Assembly (NCBI RefSeq): GCF_001500065.1
Contig: NZ_LQIN01000006.1
Span: 1 to 64,000 of the forward strand
Source of the DNA: Mycobacterium sp. IS-3022
Lineage (GTDB): Bacteria; Actinomycetota; Actinomycetes; Mycobacteriales; Mycobacteriaceae
Direction of reading: 5' to 3'
DNA length: 64,000 nt
The notes beneath the pieces are model-generated. The model had not been told where the DNA came from, made no database searches, and saw only the letters and a program-made list of their open reading frames with translations. Shown piece after piece: positions 17,383 to 26,565 of this stretch. A program made the translations under genes and the position numbers. Every line of letters starts with the position of its first letter. Within the stretch, counting starts at the first letter, position 1.

Positions 17383-18303
17383 TCACATTCGGCTCGCGCC
17401 AGGAGGCCGGGGCGTCAGGATGCTCAGCGCGGCGGGCACGGCCGTCACCTCGACCGGTAGCGGGCACACGTACTCGCCGTCGGCATAAGCGTTGATGCCG
17501 GGCGAGTCGACCGTGATCGTCTTCGCCCGCGCTGTGCGAACCTCATCGAGAGCCACGTGCGTGCCCTTGAAAACGGTGGGGAACAGCCGGATCAGCCTGG
17601 TGCGCGAAGCCGAGGCAACCATCGTCACGTCGAGTTGACCGTCGGTGGGGTCGGCGTTGGGGCAGATGCGCATGCCGCCGCCGTAGCTGCGGGTGTTGCC
17701 GAAGGCGGCCAGCGTCAACTCCGTCGTCACCTCCTCGCCGTCGAACGTCAGCCGAAAAGGCAACAGCCGCAACTTCGACAGCTCGGCCACCATCGCGAGG
17801 TTGTATCGCATCCGGCCGTGCGGCCAACGCATCCGGTTGGTGCGGTCGGTGACCAGCGAATCGAAGCCTGCGGCCATCACCGTGCCGAACCACTTGTCGG
17901 TGCCGTCCGCGCCGCGGATGCGCCCCAGGTCGATCGTTGCGGCGCTCCCGTCGACCACCACGTCGGCCGCGGCCTCGGGATCGCATGTGGGGATTCTGAA
18001 CTCGCGCGCATGATCGTTGCCAGTGCCCGCCGGAATGATGCCGAGCGGAATCTCGGTCTGCGCCAACACCTGCAGCGCAAGCGAGACGATGCCGTCACCG
18101 CCGACGACGACAAGCGCATCCATACCGCGTTCGAGTGCACCCTCGACGAGTCGCCGCGCATGCTCGGCGTCGGTGCCTGCGATCGCGACGACGTCCACGC
18201 CGCGCCGATGAAACTGTGCGACAGCGCGTTCGGCCGCGTGCGGCGAGCTGCCGTGCCCCGATGCGGGGTTGGTCAGCATCGTGACGCGACCCTGAATCGT
18301 CAT
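17383..18303 (-). CDS. Diacylglycerol kinase-family lipid kinase (Rv2252 type)
   Basis: Phosphorylates a lipid hydroxyl with ATP; M. tuberculosis Rv2252 is a diacylglycerol kinase linked to phosphatidylinositol mannoside synthesis. The 306-residue chain (Rv2252 about 309) shows TNPASGHGS at the N-terminus, the catalytic GGDGIVSLALQ loop near 83 and GTGNDHAR near 112, plus the C-terminal beta-sandwich domain. Its ATG overlaps the stop of the upstream flavoprotein gene (ATGA), so the two are co-translated. Confidence 0.9.
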   Translation of the reverse strand: MTIQGRVTMLTNPASGHGSSPHAAERAVAQFHRRGVDVVAIAGTDAEHARRLVEGALERGMDALVVVGGDGIVSLALQVLAQTEIPLGIIPAGTGNDHAREFRIPTCDPEAAADVVVDGSAATIDLGRIRGADGTDKWFGTVMAAGFDSLVTDRTNRMRWPHGRMRYNLAMVAELSKLRLLPFRLTFDGEEVTTELTLAAFGNTRSYGGGMRICPNADPTDGQLDVTMVASASRTRLIRLFPTVFKGTHVALDEVRTARAKTITVDSPGINAYADGEYVCPLPVEVTAVPAALSILTPRPPGASRM

Positions 18304-19922
18304 GGAATCAGCTTGCCGGGGTTGAGGATTCCAGCCGGGTCGAGCTTGTCCTTGACGGCTCGCAGGATCTCGACGCCGAGGTCCCCGATTTCGTCACGCA
18401 TCCACGGCCGGTGGTCGGCGCCGACCGCGTGGTGGTGGGTGATGGTCGCCCCGGTGCGCATCATCGCATCCGATGCGGCGGCCTTCGCCTTACGCCACTG
18501 CTCGATCGGATTACCCCGCTGCCCCGCGACGACGGTGAAGTACAGCGACGCGCCGGTGGGATACACATGCGAAATGTGGCACAGCACCAGCGCGGGTGTG
18601 CCGGATTCGGCCAGCGCGTTCGTCAACGCTTCGGTGACGGCCACTTTCAGCGCCGGCACGTTCGACCAGTTCGTCGCGGTTTCCAGCGTTTCACACAGCG
18701 CGCCCGCAGACAGCAGCGCGTCACGCAGATACGGCGCCCCGAACCGGCCGTGCTCCCAGGCCCGCGCGGGTTCCTCGCCGAGCGACGTGCCGCCGGCGGC
18801 CTCCAACACCGCGCGCGTCTCCGAATGCCTGCTGGCGACGTGCGCTTCGGTGCCCTCGAACACCGTGATCGCCAAACAGCCTCCGGTGAGCTGCTTCTCG
18901 CCGATGCTCTCGGTGGTCGCAAGGTTCACCCCGGTCTCGGCCTCGTCGGACAGCCGGATCACCGTCGGACCGGTGCCGGTCTGGACGACGGCGCGCAGCG
19001 CGTCGGCGCCGGTGGCGAAATCCGGAAACGACCACGCCTCGTAACGTGTCGCAGTAGGGACCGGGTGGACCCGCACCCGCACGCGGGTGATGACGCCCAG
19101 CACGCCCTCCGAACCGATGAGCAGCTGCCGCAGATCGGGTCCAGCCGCCGACTCCGGGGCGCGCCCGAGGTCCAGCACGCCGACCGGCGTCACCGCCCGC
19201 AGGCCACGGACCATGTCGTTGAACCGCCCGTAGCCCGCGGAGTCCTGACCCGACGATCGGGTCGCAGCGAAGCCGCCGATGGTGGCGAACTGGAAACTCT
19301 GCGGAAAGTGGCCGAGGGAGAAGCCGCGTTCGCCCAGCAGGCGTTCGGCGTCGGGTCCCGTCATCCCCGCGCCGAGTCCGGCTTCTCCGGACACCTCGTC
19401 GAGGAAGTGGAGTTGGTTCAGGCGGCGCAGATCCAGCGAGACCACCGCGCTGAAATCGCCGCGGAGGGGGTCCAGGCCGCCGACGACGCTGGTGCCGCCG
19501 CCGAACGGGACGACGGCGATCCGGTGGTCACTGCAGAAGTGCAGGATTGCGGCGACCTCTTCTTCGCTGCCCGGTAGCAGCACGGCGTCGGGTGCTTCCT
19601 GTACGCCGGTGTCTTTGCGGCGCAACAGATCCAGCGTGGACTTGCCGCCCGCCCGCAGCAGCCGGCCCTGGTCGTCGACCCGGCAGTAGTCCGACCCGAC
19701 GATGCCCGTCAGCGCATCGCGGTCAGCGTCGGACAGCGACGACGGCCGCACCCGGACATCGTCGGCCCGCAGTTCGGGCATCGCGGAGTCCTGCACGCCG
19801 AGCGCTTGTTCGAGCAGAGCGCGGATGCCGTCGGACAGTGGTTTGGCCTCCGCTGGGTCGCCCCACGCGTTCCACTTCATCGGTGGCAGCAGTGCGGTCT
19901 GTTGGGCATCCGGACTCGTCAT
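18300..19922 (-). CDS. FAD-linked oxidase, alkyldihydroxyacetonephosphate synthase-like (Rv2251 type)
   Basis: VAO/PCMH-fold flavoprotein of 540 residues. The FAD-binding domain has PFGGGTSVVGG (~138) and IGGFAATRSSG (~225), and the C-terminus carries the HHHAVG stretch and DPAGILNPGKL ending typical of the AGPS/GlcD family. Sequence character is close to eukaryotic AGPS, which makes the ether bond of ether lipids, but a simple glycolate/lactate-type oxidation is also possible. It is coupled to the lipid kinase and divergent (17 bases) from TetR-glpD, which argues for a role around dihydroxyacetone phosphate/glycerol 3-phosphate. Confidence 0.88.
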   Translation of the reverse strand: MTSPDAQQTALLPPMKWNAWGDPAEAKPLSDGIRALLEQALGVQDSAMPELRADDVRVRPSSLSDADRDALTGIVGSDYCRVDDQGRLLRAGGKSTLDLLRRKDTGVQEAPDAVLLPGSEEEVAAILHFCSDHRIAVVPFGGGTSVVGGLDPLRGDFSAVVSLDLRRLNQLHFLDEVSGEAGLGAGMTGPDAERLLGERGFSLGHFPQSFQFATIGGFAATRSSGQDSAGYGRFNDMVRGLRAVTPVGVLDLGRAPESAAGPDLRQLLIGSEGVLGVITRVRVRVHPVPTATRYEAWSFPDFATGADALRAVVQTGTGPTVIRLSDEAETGVNLATTESIGEKQLTGGCLAITVFEGTEAHVASRHSETRAVLEAAGGTSLGEEPARAWEHGRFGAPYLRDALLSAGALCETLETATNWSNVPALKVAVTEALTNALAESGTPALVLCHISHVYPTGASLYFTVVAGQRGNPIEQWRKAKAAASDAMMRTGATITHHHAVGADHRPWMRDEIGDLGVEILRAVKDKLDPAGILNPGKLIP

Positions 19923-19939
19923 GAGTTACAGTATTACAC

Positions 19940-20518
19940 ATGTCGTCAATCCGTAACTCTGAAAAGAGTATCGAGGAGCGGATCCTCGACGCCGCGGCGG
20001 CGTGCATCCTCGCCTACGGCGTCGAACGGACGACCATGACGGAGATCGCGCGGCGTGCGCGGGTCAGCCGGCCCACCATCTACCGGCGTTGGCCCGACAC
20101 CCGCTCGGTGACCGCCGAACTCCTGACGGCCCGGATCACCGGTGTGCTGGAGGCCATCCCGGATCGTGGTGCCGGGCGCGAGGCGATGGTCGACCGTGTC
20201 GTGCTCGTCGCGGATCGTCTGCAGAATGACGAGATCGTTCAGTCGGTCATCCGCAACGCCCCGAGCCTGGCGATGGTCTACATCGCCGAACGCCTCGGTA
20301 CCAGCCAGCAGATTCTGATCGACGCACTGGCCGACGCGATCAAGGCGGGCCAGGCCGACGGCAGCGTCCGGCCGGGTGACCCACGCCAGATCGGCGCCAT
20401 GTGCCTGCTCATCACGCAGTCCACCATCCAGTCGGCGCAGATGGTCGAAAAGCTGTTGGACCGCGATTCGCTCAACGTCGAATTGGCCCGCGCCCTGAAC
20501 GGATACCTCGCACCGTGA
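19940..20518 (+). CDS. TetR-family transcriptional regulator (Rv2250c type)
   Basis: Repressor-type regulator of 192 residues. The N-terminal helix-turn-helix (~22-62: MTEIARRARVSRPTIYRRW) is followed by an alpha-helical ligand domain. The gene overlaps glpD by 4 bases (GTGA) and lies only 17 bases from the divergent flavoprotein start, so any operator must overlap the start region of both. Probable targets are its own operon and the divergent flavoprotein-lipid kinase pair. The ligand cannot be inferred. Confidence 0.9.
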   Translation: MSSIRNSEKSIEERILDAAAACILAYGVERTTMTEIARRARVSRPTIYRRWPDTRSVTAELLTARITGVLEAIPDRGAGREAMVDRVVLVADRLQNDEIVQSVIRNAPSLAMVYIAERLGTSQQILIDALADAIKAGQADGSVRPGDPRQIGAMCLLITQSTIQSAQMVEKLLDRDSLNVELARALNGYLAP

Positions 20519-22056
20519 GCGCCTCAACGGCGTTGAACGCCGCGCGCCGCACTGCCGAACTGGCGGCACTCGCCGACGGGGAGCGCGTCGATGTCCTGGT
20601 GATCGGCGGCGGTATCACCGGCGCCGGCATCGCGCTGGACGCCGCCACCCGCGGGCTGAGCGTCGCGCTGGTGGAAAAGCACGACCTGGCGTTCGGCACC
20701 AGCCGGTGGAGCTCGAAGCTGGTGCACGGCGGGCTGCGATACCTGGCGACGGGCAATGTCGGCATCGCTCGGCGCAGCGCCGTCGAACGCGGAATCCTCA
20801 TGACCCGCAACGCCCCTCATCTCGTCAAGGCCATGCCGCAGCTGGTTCCGCTGCTTCCGTCGATGAATGCGGCGTCGCGTGCGCTGGTGCGCGTCGGCTT
20901 CGCGGCCGGCGACGGCCTGCGCAAACTGGCGGGCACACCGGCTTCGGCGCTGCCCCGATCGCGGCGGATCGATGCGCGCCGCGCCGTCGAACTGGCGCCC
21001 ACGGTGCGGCGCGACGGCCTCGACGGTGCGTTGCTCGCATACGACGGGCAGTTGATCGACGACGCCCGCCTGGTCACCGCCGTGGCGCGCACCGCCGCGC
21101 AGCACGGCGCCCGCGTCCTGACACGCGTCGCGGCGTCGTCGGCCACCGGTACCTCGGTGACGCTGACCGACCAGCTCACCGGCGAGTCCTTCGACGTCAC
21201 CGTGCGCGCGGTGATCAACGCCTCCGGGGTGTGGGCAGGGCAGGTGGACCCGTCGATCAAGCTGCGGCCCAGCCGCGGAACGCATCTGGTGTTCGATGCG
21301 GCAGCGTTCGGTAACCCCGTTGCGGCGCTGACGATCCCGATCCCCGGCGAGATAAACCGCTTCGTGTTCGCTATGCCCGAGCAGTTGGGTCGGGTTTACC
21401 TCGGGCTGACCGACGAGGACGCGCCGGGGCCCATACCCGATGTGCCGCAACCCTCGCCGGACGAAATCTCGTTCCTGCTGGACACCGTGAACACCGCGTT
21501 GGACGTGGCATTGACGCCGTCGGATGTGATCGGCGCCTACGCGGGCCTGCGACCGCTCATCGACACCGGTAGCGGCCGCACGGCCGACGTGTCGCGCGAT
21601 CACGCGGTGGTGGAATCACCGTCGGGCGTCATCAGCGTCATCGGCGGCAAGCTCACCGAATACCGGCACATGGCCGAGGATGTGCTCGACCAGTCCATCG
21701 CTTTGCGGGGCCTGACAGCGTCGCGCTGCCGCACCCGCAATCTGCCGCTGGTCGGCGCGCCGTCGAATCCTGTTGCCACCCTTCGTCATCCACCGGAGAT
21801 GCCGGGCTCGTTGCTCTCACGCTTCGGTGCAGAGGCACCGAACGTGATCGCGGCGGCGAGTTGCGATCGGCCGACCGAACCCGTCGCCGAGGGAATCGAC
21901 GTGATCCGCGCGGAGTTCGAGTACGCGGTGACCTACGAGGGCGCGTTGACCGTCGACGACATAGTCGACCGCCGCACCCGCATCGGCCTGGTGGAGTCTG
22001 ACCGGGAACGGGTCGTGGGCGTCGCGCAGGAAATGCTGGCGAAATCTCAACTTTGA
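20515..22056 (+). CDS. glpD1: FAD-dependent glycerol-3-phosphate dehydrogenase
   Basis: Oxidises glycerol 3-phosphate to dihydroxyacetone phosphate at the membrane and passes electrons to quinone. The 513-residue protein (M. tuberculosis GlpD1 about 516) has the FAD motif GGGITGAG near 29, the SSKLVHGGLRY signature (~67) and GVWAGQ, then the C-terminal DAO helical domain. The GTG at 20515 overlaps the TetR stop; longer frames reading back through tetR are shadows. Position matches Rv2249c. Confidence 0.94.
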   Translation: MSASTALNAARRTAELAALADGERVDVLVIGGGITGAGIALDAATRGLSVALVEKHDLAFGTSRWSSKLVHGGLRYLATGNVGIARRSAVERGILMTRNAPHLVKAMPQLVPLLPSMNAASRALVRVGFAAGDGLRKLAGTPASALPRSRRIDARRAVELAPTVRRDGLDGALLAYDGQLIDDARLVTAVARTAAQHGARVLTRVAASSATGTSVTLTDQLTGESFDVTVRAVINASGVWAGQVDPSIKLRPSRGTHLVFDAAAFGNPVAALTIPIPGEINRFVFAMPEQLGRVYLGLTDEDAPGPIPDVPQPSPDEISFLLDTVNTALDVALTPSDVIGAYAGLRPLIDTGSGRTADVSRDHAVVESPSGVISVIGGKLTEYRHMAEDVLDQSIALRGLTASRCRTRNLPLVGAPSNPVATLRHPPEMPGSLLSRFGAEAPNVIAAASCDRPTEPVAEGIDVIRAEFEYAVTYEGALTVDDIVDRRTRIGLVESDRERVVGVAQEMLAKSQL

Positions 22057-22092
22057 CCACGCCCGGCACTGGTCGGTGGTCGCCGAGCGGAT

Positions 22093-22974
22093 TCACTTGC
22101 CCGGAGTCACCACCGCATCCCGCACCGCCGACGACGTATGCCGTTGCCAGAGCGCTTGAACCGGAACGTGCAGCACGGGTACCAGGTCGACGACCGTCAC
22201 CCGACCGCCCATCGCCGGCCCCGCGGGTGCCGTGACGAACCCGACCGCCCCGGTGGTCAGCGGCGCCGCGACGGTGGCGGCTCCTTGCACACGACTGACG
22301 ACATAGCCCGGTTCGAAACCCGCTCGTCGGCACGCGCTCATCAGAAAATCGCTGTAATAGGAGGCACCCGGAGGGGCCCAGAGCGCAATCCGTTCCGATA
22401 CGAGGTCGTGAATGTCCACTTTCCGGCGGGTCGCGAGCCGATGGTCGGCGGGAACGGCCACGCGGACGCGGTCGTAGCCGATCACCGCGCCTGCCAGGTT
22501 GCTCGGCGGCACGACACCGCGGCGCAGGCCGAGGTGTACCGAGCCGTCGAGCACCTCGGCGACCAGGACATCGGGAAACATCTGCCGGAAGGTGAACGAC
22601 GTTTCGGCGAACGCCGCGATCGCAGACTCCATCAGCGTGTAGACCTCGGCGCCGCTCAACGCCGGAGTGTGGCCCACAACGAAGACCGCCTCGGTGTCCG
22701 CCGCGGCGCGGTGCACGTGGTCGGCGACGGTGTGCGCGGCGGCGAGTAGCGTCTGGCCCTCCGCGAGCAGCAACCGACCGGCGCGTGTGAGCGATACCTG
22801 CCGCCCGACCCGCTCGAAAAGCTTTGCGTCCAGCTCCTTTTCCAGCTGTTGTACCGAACTGCTCAACGCTTGCTGACTGAGATGCAACGCTTCGGCGGCG
22901 CGGGTGAACCCGCCGGCGTCGGCGACGGCGATGAAGTGTCGCAGACGGCGAAGGTCTGGAATGGCGCGTGCCAT
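22093..22974 (-). CDS. LysR-family transcriptional regulator
   Basis: Regulator of 293 residues with an N-terminal winged helix (~7-65: HFIAVADAGGFTRAAEALHLS and LSSSVQQLEKEL types) and a periplasmic-binding-like effector domain. It is divergent from a short-chain dehydrogenase gene, 87 bases apart, the classical LysR arrangement, so it most likely controls that gene. The pair is inserted between glpD1 and accD6 relative to the M. tuberculosis order I remember. Confidence 0.9.
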   Translation of the reverse strand: MARAIPDLRRLRHFIAVADAGGFTRAAEALHLSQQALSSSVQQLEKELDAKLFERVGRQVSLTRAGRLLLAEGQTLLAAAHTVADHVHRAAADTEAVFVVGHTPALSGAEVYTLMESAIAAFAETSFTFRQMFPDVLVAEVLDGSVHLGLRRGVVPPSNLAGAVIGYDRVRVAVPADHRLATRRKVDIHDLVSERIALWAPPGASYYSDFLMSACRRAGFEPGYVVSRVQGAATVAAPLTTGAVGFVTAPAGPAMGGRVTVVDLVPVLHVPVQALWQRHTSSAVRDAVVTPGK

Positions 22975-22989
22975 GCGAACAGCCTATCC

Positions 22990-23000
22990 ACAACTGTTGT
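22990..23000. promoter_or_regulatory. Candidate LysR operator
   Basis: ACAACTGTTGT is a perfect 5-1-5 inverted repeat in the divergent intergenic region, followed by an AT-rich stretch unusual for this genome (TTTGTCAATAGTG). It lies 15 bases upstream of the LysR start, where an autoregulatory site is expected. Confidence 0.5.
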
Positions 23001-23061
23001 TTGTCAATAGTGCGGATTTATGCGTTTCTGATTTGTCGGTTTTCTCGCTACGGTCGCCATT

Positions 23062-23811
23062 ATGAGCAACCTCGCAGGCAAGTCAGCAATCGTCGCCGCC
23101 GGAGCGAAGAATCTCGGCGGCCTGATCAGCACCACGCTGGGAGAACGCGGCGTCAATGTGGCGGTCCACTACAACAGCCCCGCCACCGAGTCCGATGCCG
23201 ACAAGACCGTCGCCCAGGTCGAAGGATCGGGCGTCAAGGCCATCAAGGTCCAGGGTGACCTGACGGTTCCGGGCAACGTCGAGAATCTGTTCGACGCGGC
23301 GATCGACGCCTTCGGCAGCGTGGACATCGCGGTCAACACCGTCGGCAAAGTATTGCGCAAGCCCATCGTGGAAACGACTGAAGACGAATACGATTCGATG
23401 TTCGACATCAACTCCAAGGCCGCGTACTTCTTCTTGCAACAGGCAGGCCGCAAGCTCGCCGACGGTGGATCCGTGACCACCATCGTCACCGCACTGCTCG
23501 CGGCGTTCACCGACGGTTATTCGACGTACGCCGGAGCCAAGAGCCCGGTCGAACACTTCACCCGGGCGGCCGCCAAGGAGTTCATGTCGCGCGGCATCAA
23601 CGTCAACAACGTCGGGCCCGGCCCGATGGACACGCCCTTCTTCTACGGGCAGGAGACGCCCGAGCGCGTCGAGTTCCACAAGTCGCAGGCCATGGGTGGC
23701 CGGCTCACCTACATCGAGGACATCGCGCCGTTCGTGGTGTTCCTCGCCGATGAGGGCCACTGGATCACCGGGCAGACGATTTTCGCCAACGGCGGCTACA
23801 CCACCCGCTGA
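23062..23811 (+). CDS. Short-chain dehydrogenase/reductase
   Basis: NAD(P)-dependent oxidoreductase of 249 residues. The cofactor loop reads AAGAKNLGG (~12-20) in place of the usual TGxxxGxG, the catalytic pair is in YAGAK (~154-158), and the C-terminus has GQTIFANGGYTTR typical of the family. FabG-like in size, but the altered cofactor loop and the adjacent LysR regulator suggest an accessory substrate rather than core fatty acid synthesis. Its stop is followed with no gap by the stop of the convergent accD6. Confidence 0.88.
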   Translation: MSNLAGKSAIVAAGAKNLGGLISTTLGERGVNVAVHYNSPATESDADKTVAQVEGSGVKAIKVQGDLTVPGNVENLFDAAIDAFGSVDIAVNTVGKVLRKPIVETTEDEYDSMFDINSKAAYFFLQQAGRKLADGGSVTTIVTALLAAFTDGYSTYAGAKSPVEHFTRAAAKEFMSRGINVNNVGPGPMDTPFFYGQETPERVEFHKSQAMGGRLTYIEDIAPFVVFLADEGHWITGQTIFANGGYTTR

Positions 23812-25233
23812 CTACAGCGGGATGTTCTTGTGGCGGCCGCGGCGCGCCGGCGCCTCGGCTAGCGCCTGCGTCAGCTTCGACCGGGTGTGCGCCGGATCGA
23901 TCTTCTCGTCGACGACGCCGATGTCGATCGCGGAATCGACTCCGCCGGCGATCTTCTCGTGCTCGGCGGCCAACTGCTCGTGCAACGCCTCGCGCTCGTC
24001 CTCCGGAGCAGCGGCCAACTTCTTCTTGTGCAGGATGCCGACCGCAGCCTTGGCGCCCATGACCGCGACCTCGGCGTCGGGCCAGGCGTACACCTTCGTC
24101 GCGCCCAGGGACCGCGAGTTCATCGCAATGTAGGCACCGCCGTAGATCTTCCGCGTCACCAGCGTGACGCGCGGGACCGAGCACTCGCCGAATGCGTGCA
24201 GCAGCTTGGCCCCGCGCCGCACGACGCCGCCCCACTCCTGATCCACGCCGGGCAGGTACCCGGGGACGTCGACGATGTTGACGATCGGAATGCCGAACGC
24301 GTCGCACAGCCGAACGAATCTCGCTGCCTTTTCCGCACTTTCGGAGTTCAAGCAGCCGCCGAGGCGCAGCGGGTTGTTCGCGATGACGCCGACGGTGCGA
24401 CCGGACAACCGACCCAGCCCGATGACGATCGACGGGGCCCACTTGCCCTGAAACTCCTCGAACGGCACACCTTCGTCCAACAGGGCTTCGACGAGCGGGT
24501 GCACGTCGTATGCGCGGCGCGCCGATTCCGGCAGCAGCGCGTGCAGGTCGGTGTCACCGGCCTCGGCCTTGGCGCGGTCGAAATGGCCCTGCTGGCAGAA
24601 CAATCCGACCAACCGACGGCCGCGCTCGTAGGCGTCGAGTTCGTCGTCGGCGACGATGTGGCATACGCCGGACTTCTTGTGGTGGGTGTCCGGCCCACCC
24701 AAGCTCGCCATGTCGACGTCCTCGCCGGTCACACTGCGGACCACGTCGGGACCGGTGACGAAGACCCGGCTTTCGGGCGCCATCACGATCACGTCGGTCA
24801 GCGCCGGACCGTAGGCCGCGCCGCCGGCGGCGAAGCCGACGACGACCGAGATCTGCGGAACGTATCCGGACGCCCGGATCATCGCCTCGAACACCAAACC
24901 GACCGCGTGCAGCGCCTTTACGCCCTCCGCGAGCCGCGCGCCACCCGAATGCCAGATCCCGACGATCGGGCTCTGCTCCTCGATGGCCTGGTCGTAGGCG
25001 TTGACGATGTGGGCACAGCCCTCGACGCCCATGGCCCCACCCATGACGGTGCCGTCCGTGCAGAACGCGATTGTGCGCACGCCGTTGACGGTTCCGGCCG
25101 CGGCGAGCACGCCCGAGCGGTCCCGCTCGTGCAGCAGCTCGACGCTGCCGTCGTCGAAGAAGGTGCTCAGCCGCAGCAGCGGGTCGCGGGGATCCAGCGA
25201 TTCGCCGACTGCCTCGGGGGCCATGGTCGTCAT
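23812..25233 (-). CDS. accD6: Acyl-CoA (acetyl/propionyl-CoA) carboxylase beta subunit AccD6
   Basis: Carboxyltransferase subunit that makes malonyl-CoA for FAS-I/FAS-II and mycolic acid synthesis, working with a biotinylated AccA3-type subunit encoded elsewhere. Length is 473 residues, the same as M. tuberculosis AccD6. Crotonase-fold N- and C-domains carry the acyl-CoA and biotin oxyanion loops (SGGARLAEG, GFAAGGAAYGPAL, RKIYGGAYIAMNS). ATG at 25233 follows AGGAGGT by 5-6 bases. It is the last gene of the FAS-II operon, 37 bases after kasB. Confidence 0.96.
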   Translation of the reverse strand: MTTMAPEAVGESLDPRDPLLRLSTFFDDGSVELLHERDRSGVLAAAGTVNGVRTIAFCTDGTVMGGAMGVEGCAHIVNAYDQAIEEQSPIVGIWHSGGARLAEGVKALHAVGLVFEAMIRASGYVPQISVVVGFAAGGAAYGPALTDVIVMAPESRVFVTGPDVVRSVTGEDVDMASLGGPDTHHKKSGVCHIVADDELDAYERGRRLVGLFCQQGHFDRAKAEAGDTDLHALLPESARRAYDVHPLVEALLDEGVPFEEFQGKWAPSIVIGLGRLSGRTVGVIANNPLRLGGCLNSESAEKAARFVRLCDAFGIPIVNIVDVPGYLPGVDQEWGGVVRRGAKLLHAFGECSVPRVTLVTRKIYGGAYIAMNSRSLGATKVYAWPDAEVAVMGAKAAVGILHKKKLAAAPEDEREALHEQLAAEHEKIAGGVDSAIDIGVVDEKIDPAHTRSKLTQALAEAPARRGRHKNIPL

Positions 25234-25270
25234 CTAAAACCTCCTGTAGCGCAGGATCCTTCGGGGAGTG

Positions 25271-26542
25271 TCAGTACTTCCCGAACGCGAGCGCGACGTT
25301 GTGCCCACCGAATCCGAACGAGTTGTTGATCGCGTATTGGTAATTGCCCGACCGTGGCTCCCCGGCGACCACGTCCAGATCGATCTCCGGATCCAGGTTG
25401 CGCAGGTTCAGCGTCGGCGGAATGATGCCGTCGCGCAACGCCATCACGGTCAGGATGGACTCCACCGCGCCGACCGCACCGACCGAGTGGCCGAGCGCCG
25501 CCTTGGGCGCGTACACCGCCGGCCGGTGGCTGCCCATCGCGTTGTTGATCGCCTTGCCTTCGGCCACGTCGCCCACGCTGGTGCCGGTGGCATGCGCGTT
25601 GACGTGGTCGATGTCGGTGGGCTGCAGGCCGGCGAGTTCGATCGCACGCGTCATCGCGTGACCGGCCTGCTCACCGTTCGGATCGGGCGCCACGATGTGG
25701 TAGCCGTCCGAGGTGATGCTGGCGCCCATGATCCGCGCGAGAATGTTCGCGCCGCGGGCCTTGGCGTGCTCTTCGATCTCGATGACCATCAGGGCGCCGC
25801 CTTCGCCGAAGACGAACCCGTTACGGTCCTTGTCGAACGGCCGGCACGCACCGGCCGGGTCATCGTTGGTGGTGGACAACACGATTCGCATCTGGGCGAA
25901 GCCGGCGATCGGCACCGCCTCGATCTTGGTCTCCACACCACCGCAGATCGCGACGTCGGCCTCGCCGAGCACGATGTTGCGCCACGCGTGCGCGATGCCC
26001 TCCGACCCCGACGCGCAGGCCGACACCGGAGTGACCACCCCGGCGCGAGCCTTGCGTTCCAGTCCCACCGCCGCGGCTGCGGCGTTGGGCATGTACATCT
26101 GCACGGCCAGCGGCGAAACCGCTTTCAGCCCGTTGGCACGCATGCCGTCATAGCTGAACACCAGCTCCTCGGTGGAACCCATGCCGGTGCCGATCGACAC
26201 CATCAGCCGCTTGGGATCCACCTCGGGGGTGCCGGCGTTCTCCCACACCCGGCGGCCCAGCACCGTCGACATCTTCTGCAGATACGACAATCGGCGCAGC
26301 TCCACCCGCGTCATCTCGTGGTCGAAGTCCTCGAGGAGATGACCGCCGATGCGAACCGGCAGGTCATACTCTTCGACGAACGGATCCTCGAGCTTGCGGA
26401 TGCCGCTCTGACCGTCCAGCAGCTTCTTCCAGGTGTCGTCCGCGCTGGTTGCCAGGGCGGTCGTCATGGCGATACCCGTGACGACCACGTTAGGGAAACC
26501 GGCCCCCGTAGAGAGCCGAGTTGAACGCGTCAACCCTGCCAT
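25271..26542 (-). CDS. kasB: Beta-ketoacyl-ACP synthase KasB
   Basis: Elongating condensing enzyme of FAS-II that extends meromycolate chains to full length. In its 423 residues the catalytic triad is clear: Cys176 in SACASGS, His317 in NAHATGTS and His352 in GHSVGAV, with Lys347. Downstream of kasA by 23 bases, and clearly a tandem paralogue of it. Compared with KasA it has a longer N-terminus, as in M. tuberculosis KasB (about 417-438 depending on start). Confidence 0.96.
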   Translation of the reverse strand: MAGLTRSTRLSTGAGFPNVVVTGIAMTTALATSADDTWKKLLDGQSGIRKLEDPFVEEYDLPVRIGGHLLEDFDHEMTRVELRRLSYLQKMSTVLGRRVWENAGTPEVDPKRLMVSIGTGMGSTEELVFSYDGMRANGLKAVSPLAVQMYMPNAAAAAVGLERKARAGVVTPVSACASGSEGIAHAWRNIVLGEADVAICGGVETKIEAVPIAGFAQMRIVLSTTNDDPAGACRPFDKDRNGFVFGEGGALMVIEIEEHAKARGANILARIMGASITSDGYHIVAPDPNGEQAGHAMTRAIELAGLQPTDIDHVNAHATGTSVGDVAEGKAINNAMGSHRPAVYAPKAALGHSVGAVGAVESILTVMALRDGIIPPTLNLRNLDPEIDLDVVAGEPRSGNYQYAINNSFGFGGHNVALAFGKY

Positions 26543-26565
26543 TACTGCCCGAAAGTCCCTTCCGC

